DNA of 64,000 nucleotides, from contig NZ_JADYVE010000007.1 of the NCBI RefSeq assembly GCF_020193655.1, positions 1-64,000 on the forward strand. The letters are read 5' to 3'. Position 1 is the stretch's first letter; every line of letters begins with the position of its first letter. The position numbers and the translations under genes are program-made. The stretch is from Ensifer sp. IC3342. Lineage in GTDB: Bacteria; Pseudomonadota; Alphaproteobacteria; Rhizobiales; Rhizobiaceae. Below the pieces are notes generated by a model. The model was given only the letters and a program-made list of their open reading frames with translations, had not been told where the DNA came from and searched no databases. Shown here piece after piece: positions 1 to 9,074 of the stretch.

Positions 1-42
1 CAGCCTCAGCCAATCCCTTGGAAACTCTAGAGCGAAGGTCAT
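1..42 (-). other. Possible 5' end of a short reading frame or untranslated leader
   Basis: An ATG at 42-40 on the minus strand opens a frame that stays open to the window edge (14 codons, beginning MTFALEFPRD). No well-spaced ribosome binding site precedes it. The nearest purine run (GAGGG) is about 20 bases away. It may be chance coding inside the leader of the transcript that starts near position 75. Confidence 0.2.
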
Positions 43-81
43 CGTCGCCAGCAGCGCCGCCGCCCTCGTCAGTGATCGGGC

Positions 82-110
82 TTATAGACCCACCCTCCCC
101 GACACGTCAA
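82..110 (-). promoter_or_regulatory. Strong sigma70-type promoter reading off the left edge (rrn-like)
   Basis: On the minus strand a TTGACG -35 box (110-105) is followed by exactly 17 bases and a CTATAA -10 box (87-82), close to the consensus of rhizobial housekeeping promoters. The sequence after it (about 75 down to 1) is GC-rich and leads out of the window. An AT-rich stretch at 113-175 lies just upstream of the -35 and could act as an UP-like element. The box quality and lack of a clear ribosome binding site resemble an rRNA operon leader. That identity is inference, because the transcribed gene is outside the window. Confidence 0.7.
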
Positions 111-356
111 CAACCATTTTCAAAAAATCGTCAAAAAAACAGAAATGATTGAAATCGTTGCGGAATTTTAAGCACCGCGGAAAATTGGGGCAAAACGCAC
201 GGCAAATGCGGGAGAAAAACGTTGACCGCCCGGTAAAATTTCCGATCGCAGTCTCCCTGTCACAAAATGGCGCCTTTCCCCTCTCCCAAGACGCTTTCCG
301 GCAGCCTCCAAAGACTGCTAGTGTCGCGTGATTTTTTGCACCAGGGAGACATCGAG

Positions 357-1304
357 ATGCTGGTACTGGATGCGGCGCAGACGCGCGCGGCTTTGCCCTG
401 GGACGGGCTCGTCAAGGCGCTCGGCGACATGTTCGCAAAAGGATGCGTCATGCCCGTGCGCCATCACCACGAAGTCGCGGTTCCGGGCGAGGCGGACGCC
501 ACGCTGCTTCTGATGCCAGCATGGCAACCGGGCGCCTATGTCGGCGTCAAGATGGTTTCGGTGTTTCCCGGCAACCAGACGCGTGGACTGCCTGCCATCC
601 ATGGCAGCTATCTTCTGTCCTCCGGAAAGACCGGTGAATTGCTGGCGATCGTCGATGGCGGTGAGCTGACCGCGCGGCGAACCGCCGCCGCTTCCGCACT
701 TGCCGCGCGCTTTCTCGCGCGGGAGGATGCGAGCCGGATGCTGATGGTCGGCACCGGCCGGCTGTCGACGAATGTCATCGAGGCCCATGCTTCCGTTCGC
801 CCGATCCGCAACGTGACGATCTGGGGCCGCGATCCGAAGAAGGCCGAAGCGACGGCCAAGGCGCTCAGCCTCGGGGATATCTCGGTGACGGTCGTGACCG
901 ACCTCGAAGCGGCGGCGCGGGAGGCGGACATTATTTCCTGTGCTACCCTTTCCTCCGAGCCGCTGATCCGCGGCGATTGGCTGAAACCGGGTGCGCATCT
1001 CGACCTGATCGGCGCCTTCAAGCCGACCATGCGCGAATCGGACGACCGCGCCGCCGCGCGCGCCAGCATCTTCGTCGACACGCGCGAAGGTGCGCTCAGC
1101 GAAGGCGGCGATATCGTTCAGCCGATCCGCTCGGGCGTGATCACCGAGGATGCCATCCACGCCGATCTCTTCGAGCTTGCTTGCGGCGAACATCCGGGCC
1201 GCACGAAGGCCGAGGAAATCACGCTGTTCAAGTCGGTCGGCGCCGCATTGGAAGATCTGGCGGGCGCAGTGCTTGCCTTCGAAGCGCAGCGCGACAAGAG
1301 CTGA
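357..1304 (+). CDS. Ornithine cyclodeaminase/mu-crystallin family protein
   Basis: This 315-residue protein belongs to the ornithine cyclodeaminase/mu-crystallin family of NAD(P)-dependent enzymes. The family covers ornithine cyclodeaminase, alanine dehydrogenase and delta1-pyrroline-2-carboxylate reductases, so the substrate cannot be fixed from sequence. It carries the family's nucleotide-binding region (GTGRLSTNVIEAH, about residues 132-144) and the conserved KTGELLAIVDGGELTARRT segment. An ATG at 267 is in frame, but the start at 357 is preferred because AGGGAG lies just upstream and family members begin near the MLVLDA sequence. It stands alone, divergent from the outward promoter at the window edge and 235 bp before an ABC importer. 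A role in amino-acid or cyclic imino acid metabolism is likely. Confidence 0.85.
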   Translation: MLVLDAAQTRAALPWDGLVKALGDMFAKGCVMPVRHHHEVAVPGEADATLLLMPAWQPGAYVGVKMVSVFPGNQTRGLPAIHGSYLLSSGKTGELLAIVDGGELTARRTAAASALAARFLAREDASRMLMVGTGRLSTNVIEAHASVRPIRNVTIWGRDPKKAEATAKALSLGDISVTVVTDLEAAAREADIISCATLSSEPLIRGDWLKPGAHLDLIGAFKPTMRESDDRAAARASIFVDTREGALSEGGDIVQPIRSGVITEDAIHADLFELACGEHPGRTKAEEITLFKSVGAALEDLAGAVLAFEAQRDKS

Positions 1305-1412
1305 TCGACGCAGGCGTGTCCGGCGCCCGGTAATCCATTTCACCGAATCGTGAGAGCGCCGGCCGCCGGCGCGCATTGACGCGAACGGCACGCGGCTTAC
1401 CCTCGCCCGACA

Positions 1413-1518
1413 CCTACAGTGCCGCGCGTCTTATCAGGCCGCGCAAAGGACGCTGTAGCACTTTGAATTCCTGCATGTTTTTATCCCCAAATCGACTACG
1501 ATTTTAAGGAAACATGCA
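1413..1518 (-). repeat. Structured intergenic repeat, family A, copy 1
   Basis: About 105 bp that match, on the opposite strand, five further copies in this window (near 18717, 21210, 27019, 31330 and 36298). Shared blocks are a CTGTAGC end, a hairpin around the GCGTCT/AGACGC sequence, a CAAAGTGCTACAGCGTCC-like block, and an AT-rich imperfect palindrome built on TTAAATCG/CGATTT flanked by GCATG. It ends 21 bases before the start codon at 1540. The rest of the 1305-1539 gap holds a TTGACG box at 1376-1381 with no convincing -10 partner. Confidence 0.75.
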
Positions 1519-1539
1519 GAAGCGGAGACGGAGCGGCTC

Positions 1540-2766
1540 ATGATCGCGCGGGCAAGACAGTTCATCACGGCCGCAATCCTGGCGCTCGGCCTTACCGGCG
1601 AGGCGGCCGCGATCGATGTCAGGGACTGGAATTCGGTTGTCTCCGAGGCCAAGGGTCAGACCGTCTATTTCAATGCGTGGGCCGGCGCGGAAAATATCAA
1701 CGCCTATATCAAATGGGCTGGCGACGAAATGAAAGCGCGCTACGGCGTTTCCGTCGTCCATGTGAAACTCGACGACACGGCAAAGGCCGTCGCGACCGTC
1801 GTCGCGGAAAAGGCAGCGGGCAAGGATCACGGCGGCGCTGTCGATCTCGTCTGGATCAACGGCGAAAACTTCGCGGCGATGAAACGCGAAGGCCTGCTCT
1901 TCTCTCGGGATTGGGCGACGAAACTGCCGAACTGGGCCTATGTCGATCATGAGACCAAACCTACAGTCCTCACCGATTTCACGATAGCGACCGAGGGATT
2001 GGAAAGCCCGTGGGGCGGCGCCAAGCTGGTTTTCTTCTACGATTCGGCGCGGACCCCGAGCGGCGAGCTGCCCGATTCGGCCCTAGATCTGCTCAAATGG
2101 GCCAAGGCCAATCCCGGCCGTTTCTCCTATCCGCAGCCACCGGATTTCGTTGGCACGTCGTTCCTCAAACAGGTGCTGACCGAGTTGATCCACGACAAAG
2201 CCAAGCTGCAAAAGCCTGTTGACGAAGCGACCTTTGCTGCAGATGCTGCTCCGCTCTTTGCCTACCTCGACGAGATTACGCCGCTGCTCTGGCGCAAGGG
2301 CAAGGCCTATCCGCAGAACTACCCCGACATGAAGCAGAAGTTCGCCGACGGCGAGTTCGACATCATTTTCGCCTTCAACCCGGCGGAGGCCTCGGCGGCG
2401 ATTGCCAATGGAGAACTGCCGGACAGCGTGCGCTCCTTCGTCTTTTCGGGCGGCACGCTCGGCAACACGCATTTCGTCGCGATCCCCTACAATGCCTCGG
2501 CGAAAGCGGGCGCCCTGCTCTTCGCCAATTTCCTGCTCTCACCCGAGGCGCAGTTGCGCAAGCAGGACCCGAAAATCTGGGGCGACCCGACCGTCCTGTC
2601 GCTGGCGAAGCTGCCGGCCGCCGAGCGGCAAGCCTTCGAAGCGCTCGATCTTGGCGCCGCGACGCTCGGCCCCGACCAACTTGGACCTGCGCTCGACGAG
2701 CCGCATCCGGACTGGATGACGCGAATTGAGGCGGAATGGATCCGGAGATATGGGGCAGCGAACTAG
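1540..2766 (+). CDS. ynjB: YnjB-type ABC transporter substrate-binding protein
   Basis: A 408-residue periplasmic solute-binding protein. The first 24 residues form a signal peptide (basic start, hydrophobic core, AAA before IDVRDW). The mature part has the fold pattern of extracellular family 1 binding proteins and the VYFNAWAG opening typical of the YnjB group, which is distantly related to thiamine- and iron-binding proteins. A GGAG ribosome site sits just before ATG 1540. It is the first gene of a three-gene importer, overlapping the permease by about 17 bases. The ligand is not known for the YnjB family. A thiamine-like, polyamine or metal substrate is possible, but the sequence does not decide it. 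Confidence 0.8.
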   Translation: MIARARQFITAAILALGLTGEAAAIDVRDWNSVVSEAKGQTVYFNAWAGAENINAYIKWAGDEMKARYGVSVVHVKLDDTAKAVATVVAEKAAGKDHGGAVDLVWINGENFAAMKREGLLFSRDWATKLPNWAYVDHETKPTVLTDFTIATEGLESPWGGAKLVFFYDSARTPSGELPDSALDLLKWAKANPGRFSYPQPPDFVGTSFLKQVLTELIHDKAKLQKPVDEATFAADAAPLFAYLDEITPLLWRKGKAYPQNYPDMKQKFADGEFDIIFAFNPAEASAAIANGELPDSVRSFVFSGGTLGNTHFVAIPYNASAKAGALLFANFLLSPEAQLRKQDPKIWGDPTVLSLAKLPAAERQAFEALDLGAATLGPDQLGPALDEPHPDWMTRIEAEWIRRYGAAN

Positions 2767-4462
2767 GCGGCCGGATCAAGACCGAGGGGTCACGTACCTG
2801 ACCGCCGGCAACGGCCTTCTCGTCATCATCCTTGGACTGCCGGTCCTGGCGGGGGTCGCGGGAACGATCCTGCCGGCATTCGGCTATCTGCCAGCTCTCG
2901 GCGGTTTTCGTCCGACGACGGCACATCTCGTCGAGCTTGCCGGCCAGCCGCACATCCTTCGTTCCGTCCTCGTCGCCCTGGCGGCGGGGCTGATCACCAC
3001 CCTTGCGGCGCTCGCAATCGTCGGAACCTTCATTGCGGGCTTTGCCGGCACGCCGATTTTTGCCCGCGTCCACCATCTGGTTTCGCCGCTGCTTGCCGTT
3101 CCACACGCCGCGGCGGCCTTTGCTCTCGCCTTCCTTATTGCGCCTTCGGGACTGCTTCTGCGACTGGTCTCGCCGGAGCTGACCGGCTTCACGCGGCCGC
3201 CGGACTGGCTTCTGCCGAACGACCCCCTCGCGCTCTCGATGATCGCGGGGCTCGTCACCAAGGAAGTGCCCTTCCTCTTCCTTGTGACGCTCGCCAGCTT
3301 GCCGCAACTTCCGCTGGGCAGGGCAAGGCAACTGATGGCGGCACTTGGCTACGGGCGTCTGTCCGGCTTTCTTATCAGCCTCTGGCCGATGCTCTACAGA
3401 CAGATCCGCCTGCCTGTCTTCGCCGTGCTCGTCTATTCGGTCTCCGTTGTCGACGTCGCGATGATCCTTGGCCCGCAGCTGCCGGCGACGCTGCCAGTGC
3501 GCATTGCTCATTGGGCGGCCGATCACGACCTCAGGATGCGCTTCCTTGCCTCCGCAGGCGCATTGCTGCAACTCATCGTCGTCTTTGCGGCGATCGGAAT
3601 CTGGCTCGTGCTCGAACGGCTTGGAAAGTTCGCGCTAACCTTGCTGACGCTTGCGGGTACGCGGCTGCGGGAGGACATGCTGCCCCGGGCAATATCAGGA
3701 TTGGCCATGGCCGGCTGCGCCGCCATCATATTTTCGGGACTAGGCGCCCTCTTCATCTGGTCCGTCGCGGGTCTCTGGCCATTTCCAAGAGCACTGCCCG
3801 GCGCGATCACTGCCAAGATCTGGTTGCGCACGTCGCCACAGATCTCGGAGCCGGTCCTCACGACAGTCGCCCTCGCTCTTTCCGCCTCAGCGCTGGCATT
3901 GGTTATCGCGATTTCATTGCTTCATCGAAATGGCCGGGGCGGCAACGGTGCAAGCTATAAGCTTCTTTACCTGCCGCTCATCGTACCGGAGATCAGCTTT
4001 GTCTTCGGTCTGCAGATCCTGGCGATCTCCATCGGCTTCACACCCGCTTTTCCAAGCGTCCTCGCGGTCCATTTGCTGTTCGTCCTGCCCTATGTCCTCT
4101 TGTCGCTGTCGGCACCCTGGCGCGAACTCGATCCACGCTTCGAGCAGATGGCCGCCGGACTCGGGCAATCACCCCTGCGGGTGCTCTTTTTGATCAGGCT
4201 GCCGCTTCTGTTTCGAGCCTGCCTCACCGCCTTCGCCGTCGGGTTTTCGGTGTCGGTGAGCCTTTACCTTCCGACGCTGCTGATCGGGGCTGGCCGGCTC
4301 ACCACCGTGACCACCGAGGCGGTTGCCCTTTCGGCCGGCGGCGACCGGCGTGTCATCGGCGTCTATGCGCTCGTCCAGGCGGCTCTCCCCTTTCTCGCAT
4401 TTCTCGTTGCGTCGCTTGGCCCCCAGTTGCTATTCCGCAACCGTCGCGCAATGAGGATGTGA
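2750..4462 (+). CDS. ynjC: YnjC-type ABC transporter permease (fused two-domain)
   Basis: About 570 residues with roughly twelve hydrophobic membrane segments in two tandem permease halves. Each half has an EAA-like cytoplasmic loop (around the RQLMAALGYGR and EQMAAGLGQSP sequences). This double-length layout is shared by YnjC and ThiP. ATG 2750 overlaps the upstream gene by 17 bases. An in-frame TTG at 2726 would add eight residues but has a weaker ribosome site; GGAG lies 2 bases from ATG 2750, so the start is not certain. It should form the inner-membrane channel fed by the upstream binding protein and energised by the ATPase that follows immediately. Confidence 0.8.
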   Translation: MGQRTRRPDQDRGVTYLTAGNGLLVIILGLPVLAGVAGTILPAFGYLPALGGFRPTTAHLVELAGQPHILRSVLVALAAGLITTLAALAIVGTFIAGFAGTPIFARVHHLVSPLLAVPHAAAAFALAFLIAPSGLLLRLVSPELTGFTRPPDWLLPNDPLALSMIAGLVTKEVPFLFLVTLASLPQLPLGRARQLMAALGYGRLSGFLISLWPMLYRQIRLPVFAVLVYSVSVVDVAMILGPQLPATLPVRIAHWAADHDLRMRFLASAGALLQLIVVFAAIGIWLVLERLGKFALTLLTLAGTRLREDMLPRAISGLAMAGCAAIIFSGLGALFIWSVAGLWPFPRALPGAITAKIWLRTSPQISEPVLTTVALALSASALALVIAISLLHRNGRGGNGASYKLLYLPLIVPEISFVFGLQILAISIGFTPAFPSVLAVHLLFVLPYVLLSLSAPWRELDPRFEQMAAGLGQSPLRVLFLIRLPLLFRACLTAFAVGFSVSVSLYLPTLLIGAGRLTTVTTEAVALSAGGDRRVIGVYALVQAALPFLAFLVASLGPQLLFRNRRAMRM

Positions 4463-5128
4463 ATGCAGGCAGTTGACGATCCGATGCCGCTCACGCTGGC
4501 GGATGTGGTGATCCGTCTGGCGGAACGGACATTGCTGTCCGTGTCGGCGACGGTGATGCCCGGCGAGGTCCTGACGGTAATGGGTCCGTCCGGCTCCGGC
4601 AAGTCGACACTGCTCGCCTTTGCCGGTGGGTTTCTCGATCCGGCCTTCCGTGTCAGCGGTCGAATTCTGATCGGAGACAGAGACCTGACCGATGTCGCGG
4701 CAAATGAGCGCCACGCCGGCATCCTGTTTCAGGATCCCCTGCTTTTCCCGCATCTCTCCGTCGGCGGGAATATCCTGTTCGCGATACCGCAGGCGGTGAA
4801 AGGACAAAAGATGAGACGGCAGATCGCCGAGCAGGCCCTCGAACAGATCGGGCTCGCCGGCTTCTTCGATCGCGATCCGGAAACGCTCTCCGGTGGCCAG
4901 AAGGCACGCGTGGCGCTGCAGCGGACGCTCGTCTCGGCGCCGCGTTACCTCCTGCTCGACGAACCTTTTTCGAAACTCGACGCGGCACTCAGGCAACAGA
5001 CCCGCGCGCTGGTCTTCTCCAAGGCGAAAGCGGCCGGCGTGCCGATCATTCTCGTCACCCATGACGGCGCGGATGCCGAGGCGGCCGGCGGCAGAGTGAT
5101 CGAGGTCGGCAGCGAGGCAGAGGCCTGA
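4463..5128 (+). CDS. ynjD: YnjD-type ABC transporter ATP-binding protein
   Basis: A 221-residue ABC ATPase. Walker A (GPSGSGKS) is at residues 41-48, the signature LSGGQKARVALQR follows at about 139-151, and Walker B is YLLLDEP. The H-loop histidine is in ILVTHDGADA. It is short, lacking the C-terminal regulatory domain of maltose-type ATPases, as is usual for YnjD and ThiQ. It starts directly after the permease stop, and its TGA shares a base with the ATG of hrpB, so translation of the helicase may be coupled to the transporter although their functions look unrelated. Confidence 0.85.
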   Translation: MQAVDDPMPLTLADVVIRLAERTLLSVSATVMPGEVLTVMGPSGSGKSTLLAFAGGFLDPAFRVSGRILIGDRDLTDVAANERHAGILFQDPLLFPHLSVGGNILFAIPQAVKGQKMRRQIAEQALEQIGLAGFFDRDPETLSGGQKARVALQRTLVSAPRYLLLDEPFSKLDAALRQQTRALVFSKAKAAGVPIILVTHDGADAEAAGGRVIEVGSEAEA

Positions 5129-7587
5129 TGCGCGATCTTCCGCCGCTGCCGGTTCGTGACATTCTGCCCCGTATCGGCGGAACGCTCAAAGAGACGCCGT
5201 CCGTCGTGCTCTCGGCGCCGCCGGGTGCCGGCAAGACGACGCTTGTGCCGCTCTTTCTTTTGGACCAGCCCTGGCTAAAAGGCGGCAAGGTGATCCTCCT
5301 GGAGCCGCGCAGGCTCGCCGCTCGTGCCGCCGCCGGACGGATGGCCGAGCTCCTCGGAGAAAAGGTCGGTGAGACCGTCGGCTATCGCATGCGGCTCGAC
5401 AACAGAATATCGGCGCGGACCCGGATCGAGGTGGTGACCGAAGGCGTCTTCAGTCGGATGATCCTCGACGACCCCGAACTCTCGGGCGTTTCCGCCGTGC
5501 TCTTCGATGAATTCCACGAGCGCTCGCTCGACGCCGATTTCGGTCTGGCGTTGGCGCTCGATGTGCAATCGGCATTGCGCGACGACCTGAAGATCGTCGT
5601 CATGTCGGCAACGCTCGACGTCGGGCGGGTCGCCAAGCTGCTTGGCGATGCCCCCGTCATCGAAAGCCAGGGCCGCAGCTTTCCGATCGATATTCGCTAC
5701 GACGAGAGGAATGCCGGCGAGAGCGCCGAGGATGCGGTCGCGCGGGCGATCGTGAACGCGCACCGATCCGAAACGGGTTCGATCCTCGCCTTCCTTCCGG
5801 GCCAGGGAGAAATCACACGTACCGCCGAGCGCCTCGCCGGACGTTTCGACGAGAAGACCGCGGTCGTGCCACTCTACGGCAACCTGAGCCAGAAGGAGCA
5901 GGATGCGGCGATCCGCCCGGCACCGGCCGGCACGCGCAAGATCGTGCTTGCGACGTCGATCGCCGAGACATCGATCACCATCGACGGCGCCAGGATCGTC
6001 GTCGACAGCGGCCTGCAGCGGCTTCCAGTGTTCGAAGCCTCGACGGGGATCACCCGGTTGGAGACCGTGCGCGTATCACGGGCATCCGCCGATCAGCGCG
6101 CAGGGCGCGCCGGACGAACGGAGCCAGGAATCGCGATACGCCTGTGGCACCCGGGCCAGACCGCAGCCCTTGCCGCCTTCACGCCGCCGCAGATCCTTGC
6201 GAGCGACCTTTCGGGCCTTCTGCTCGACCTCGCCCATTGGGGCGTTGCCGATCCATCGTCGCTCGCCTTCGTCGATCCGCCGCCCGAGACGACGTTGCGC
6301 GAGGCGCGCAGCCTGCTCGTCGAACTTGGAGCGCTCGATGCCAACGGTGCCCTGACGCCACGTGGGCGCACGATACGCGATCTCGCTTTGCCAGTCCGGC
6401 TGGCTGCAATGGCGGTCTCGGCGGCCGGAGAGGGCGAGGCGCTGCAAGCCTGCCTGCTGGCGGTGATGCTGACCGAGCAGGGCCTTGGCGGCAACAGTCT
6501 CGACCTTGAGGAGCGGCTGCGCCGGTTCCGAGCGGACCGCGGCGATCGCGCCGATGCCGCCCGGGGGCTGGCAAGACGCATGGCGGCTGACCTCAAGGCG
6601 CAGAAGAGCAATGGCCAAAGCGCGCTGCCAGGTCCGTTGCTGATGCACGCCTTTCCTGACCGGATCGCCATTCAGCGCGGCGGCCGCGGGCGCTTCGTCA
6701 TGGCGAACGGACGCGGCGCAGAAGTACCGGAAACCGAGCGACTGGCCGCGGCGGGAATGTTGGTCATCGCCGACCTGACCGGAAGGGCCGGCGCGCAACG
6801 CGTGCTCGCAGCCGCAGAAATTACCAGGGCGGATGTCGAGGCGCACATGCCGGAGGCAATCCGGCGGGAAGAGCAGGTCTTCTTCGATCGTGCGAGCCGC
6901 CAGGTGCGCGCGCGCCGCGTCACCCGGCTCGGCGCCATCATCTTCGAGGAAACGCCGCTTTCGCGCCCGAGCGGCGAAGCGGCCGCACGCGCGCTCGCCG
7001 ACGGCGTTCGTCAACTGAGACTTGCAGCCCTGCCTTTCTCGAAGGAAACGGCACAATTGCGCGATCGCATCGGCTTTCTCCATCGATCGATCGGCGAACC
7101 CTGGCCGGACGTCTCGGACGAGGCATTGCTGGCACGCCTCGACGACTGGTTCGTGCCGTTTCAGCATGGCGCCGGCAGCATCGACGGGATCAAGGCCCAT
7201 GATCTGGCAGAAGGTATGCTGTCGCTCGTTCCCTACGATCTTCAGCGCGACCTCGGTAAGCTCGCGCCGACGCATTTCGAAGCGCCGACCGGGCACCGCC
7301 ACCCCATCCACTATGACGGTGATGAGCCCTTGCTTTCGATCCGCGTGCAGGAACTTTTCGGCCTGAAAGTGCATCCGACGATCGGCAATGGCCGGCTGCC
7401 GCTGCTCTTGGAACTCATCTCCCCTGGCCACCGACCGATCCAGACGACACGCGACCTGCCGGGCTTCTGGGCCGGATCGTGGCGGGACGTGAGAGCCGAC
7501 ATGCGCGGGCGCTATCCGAAGCATCCCTGGCCGGAGGACCCGGCGAACGCGATGCCGACGACGCGCGCCAAGCCGCGTGGTACATGA
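5128..7587 (+). CDS. hrpB: ATP-dependent helicase HrpB
   Basis: An 819-residue DEAH/RHA-type RNA helicase. Motif I APPGAGKTT is at residues 30-38, motif II FDEFHE is around 126-131 (DEFH variant), motif III SAT follows, and motif VI QRAGRAGR is at about 323-330. The length and the long C-terminal HrpB domain (about 480-810, ending near the WPEDP motif) match the bacterial HrpB family. The cellular role in rhizobia is not established; related helicases process or remodel RNA. Its start overlaps the preceding ATPase stop by one base (TGATG). Confidence 0.95.
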   Translation: MRDLPPLPVRDILPRIGGTLKETPSVVLSAPPGAGKTTLVPLFLLDQPWLKGGKVILLEPRRLAARAAAGRMAELLGEKVGETVGYRMRLDNRISARTRIEVVTEGVFSRMILDDPELSGVSAVLFDEFHERSLDADFGLALALDVQSALRDDLKIVVMSATLDVGRVAKLLGDAPVIESQGRSFPIDIRYDERNAGESAEDAVARAIVNAHRSETGSILAFLPGQGEITRTAERLAGRFDEKTAVVPLYGNLSQKEQDAAIRPAPAGTRKIVLATSIAETSITIDGARIVVDSGLQRLPVFEASTGITRLETVRVSRASADQRAGRAGRTEPGIAIRLWHPGQTAALAAFTPPQILASDLSGLLLDLAHWGVADPSSLAFVDPPPETTLREARSLLVELGALDANGALTPRGRTIRDLALPVRLAAMAVSAAGEGEALQACLLAVMLTEQGLGGNSLDLEERLRRFRADRGDRADAARGLARRMAADLKAQKSNGQSALPGPLLMHAFPDRIAIQRGGRGRFVMANGRGAEVPETERLAAAGMLVIADLTGRAGAQRVLAAAEITRADVEAHMPEAIRREEQVFFDRASRQVRARRVTRLGAIIFEETPLSRPSGEAAARALADGVRQLRLAALPFSKETAQLRDRIGFLHRSIGEPWPDVSDEALLARLDDWFVPFQHGAGSIDGIKAHDLAEGMLSLVPYDLQRDLGKLAPTHFEAPTGHRHPIHYDGDEPLLSIRVQELFGLKVHPTIGNGRLPLLLELISPGHRPIQTTRDLPGFWAGSWRDVRADMRGRYPKHPWPEDPANAMPTTRAKPRGT

Positions 7588-7665
7588 AACCACGGTATAG
7601 TTCCGGGATCGGATAGCTTTGGGGCATAATATGAGAGTTGCGATCCGAATCCGGCGGACGCAGCG

Positions 7666-8976
7666 GTGAAGCGGGAAGCGGCAGCAGCAATGGCACTCGA
7701 TTACAACGACATGAACAGCAATCGCAGCCTGAGACTACAGACGCTCGTTCGCCTGCGCTGGCTGGCCGTCGGCGGCCAATCGCTCGCGGTTATCATTACT
7801 GCGCTGTGGCTGCAGTTTCCCTTGCCGCTTGTTCCGTCTTCGGCGCTGATCGCGAGCCTGGCGCTGCTAAACACCTTCCTGACGATCCGCTTTCCGCCGA
7901 CGCACCGACTGACACCGCCAGCCGCCTTCGCGCTCCTCGGCCTCGATCTCGCGCAGTTGACGGCACTGCTCTTCATCACCGGAGGCCTCGCCAATCCCTT
8001 CGCGCCGCTGCTGTGCGTCCCGGTCATCATCTCCTCCGCCTCCCAGCCGAAGCCGCACAGCATCGTGCTGGCGGGCTTTGCGGTCATCGGTGTAACCGCA
8101 CTTGCCTTCTCGCCCTTCCCGCTGCCCTGGTATCCCGGAACCGTTCTCCTGATTCCGCGGGTGCTGACGGCAGGTATCTGGTTCGCGATCGTCTCGATGA
8201 CGGCGTTTGCCGCCTTCTACACCTACCGGGTCTCGCTGGAGGCGAGCGAGCTTTCAGAAGCGCTGACGGCAACCGAGCTCGTGCTTCAGCGCGAAAAGCA
8301 CCTGTCGCAGCTCGACGGCCTCGCCGCCGCCGCCGCGCATGAGCTCGGGACGCCGCTCGCCACGATCAGCGTCGTCGCCAAGGAGATGGAGCGCGAGCTC
8401 GGCGACGACCCCCGCTTCGGCGAGGACGTGCACCTCTTGCGCAGCCAGAGCGAACGCTGCCGCGATATCCTGAAGCGGCTCACGACGCTTTCATCCGAGA
8501 GCGAGGAGCATATGCGGCTCTTGCCGCTTTCCTCGCTGATCGAGGAGGTGATGGCCCCTCACCGCGAATTCGGGATCGAGATCGAGCTTAAGGAGAAAGG
8601 CGATCGCGCATCGGAGCCGGTCGGCATCCGCAATGCGGGCATTCTCTACGGGCTCGGCAATCTGCTCGAAAACGCAGTCGATTACGCGCGCACGAAGGTG
8701 ACCGTCACCGCGGAGCATACGGCCGAGCGCGTGAGGGTGACGATCGAGGATGATGGCGATGGTTTCTCGCCGGACATCCTCATGCGCATCGGCGAGCCCT
8801 ATGTCACCAAACGGCAGAAGGACGACAGCGCCGGCGGCCTTGGTCTCGGCCTCTTCATTGCCAAGACCTTGCTGGAGCGCTCAGGCGCCCGACTGCGCTT
8901 CGAGAACGGCAGTCCGGGTGCGCGCGTCAGCGTCGAATGGCCGCGCGCGCTGATGGATACGAAACTGGCGAAATGA
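7666..8976 (+). CDS. actS: Redox-sensing histidine kinase ActS (RegB/PrrB family)
   Basis: A 436-residue membrane sensor kinase. Six hydrophobic segments fill residues 30-200. A GGLANPF motif (106-112) matches the GGxxNPF quinone-binding loop of RegB. The phosphoaccepting H225 lies in AAAHELGTPLATI. C265, in SERCRDIL, corresponds to the redox-active cysteine of RegB-type kinases (numbered from GTG 7666). The ATPase domain has the N box (NLLENAVDYA), DDGDGF and GGLGLGLF. An in-frame ATG at 7690 is an alternative start. The family senses redox state or acid stress and signals to the response regulator encoded next, controlling carbon fixation, nitrogen and respiratory genes. Confidence 0.92.
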   Translation: MKREAAAAMALDYNDMNSNRSLRLQTLVRLRWLAVGGQSLAVIITALWLQFPLPLVPSSALIASLALLNTFLTIRFPPTHRLTPPAAFALLGLDLAQLTALLFITGGLANPFAPLLCVPVIISSASQPKPHSIVLAGFAVIGVTALAFSPFPLPWYPGTVLLIPRVLTAGIWFAIVSMTAFAAFYTYRVSLEASELSEALTATELVLQREKHLSQLDGLAAAAAHELGTPLATISVVAKEMERELGDDPRFGEDVHLLRSQSERCRDILKRLTTLSSESEEHMRLLPLSSLIEEVMAPHREFGIEIELKEKGDRASEPVGIRNAGILYGLGNLLENAVDYARTKVTVTAEHTAERVRVTIEDDGDGFSPDILMRIGEPYVTKRQKDDSAGGLGLGLFIAKTLLERSGARLRFENGSPGARVSVEWPRALMDTKLAK

Positions 8977-8990
8977 CTTTTGGCAGTTTA

Positions 8991-9021
8991 TTGAAGACGG
9001 TCACGAGAAAACCCACATAAT
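8991..9021 (+). promoter_or_regulatory. Possible promoter for actR
   Basis: TTGAAG (8991-8996) and CATAAT (9016-9021) are separated by 19 bases (18 if ACATAA is used) in the 98-bp gap before actR. This could give the response regulator its own transcript in addition to read-through from actS. Only sequence similarity supports it. Confidence 0.35.
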
Positions 9022-9074
9022 TTCAGCGAAAACGGTATCGTTGGGGCCATGTTTTTGCTCAGGGATCGAATGAA

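Noticed and set aside
2375..3571. Long open frame on the minus strand opposite the ynjB/ynjC genes (398 codons)
   Set aside because: Arginine/glutamate-rich antisense shadow of clear ABC transporter genes, with no recognisable domain or ribosome site.
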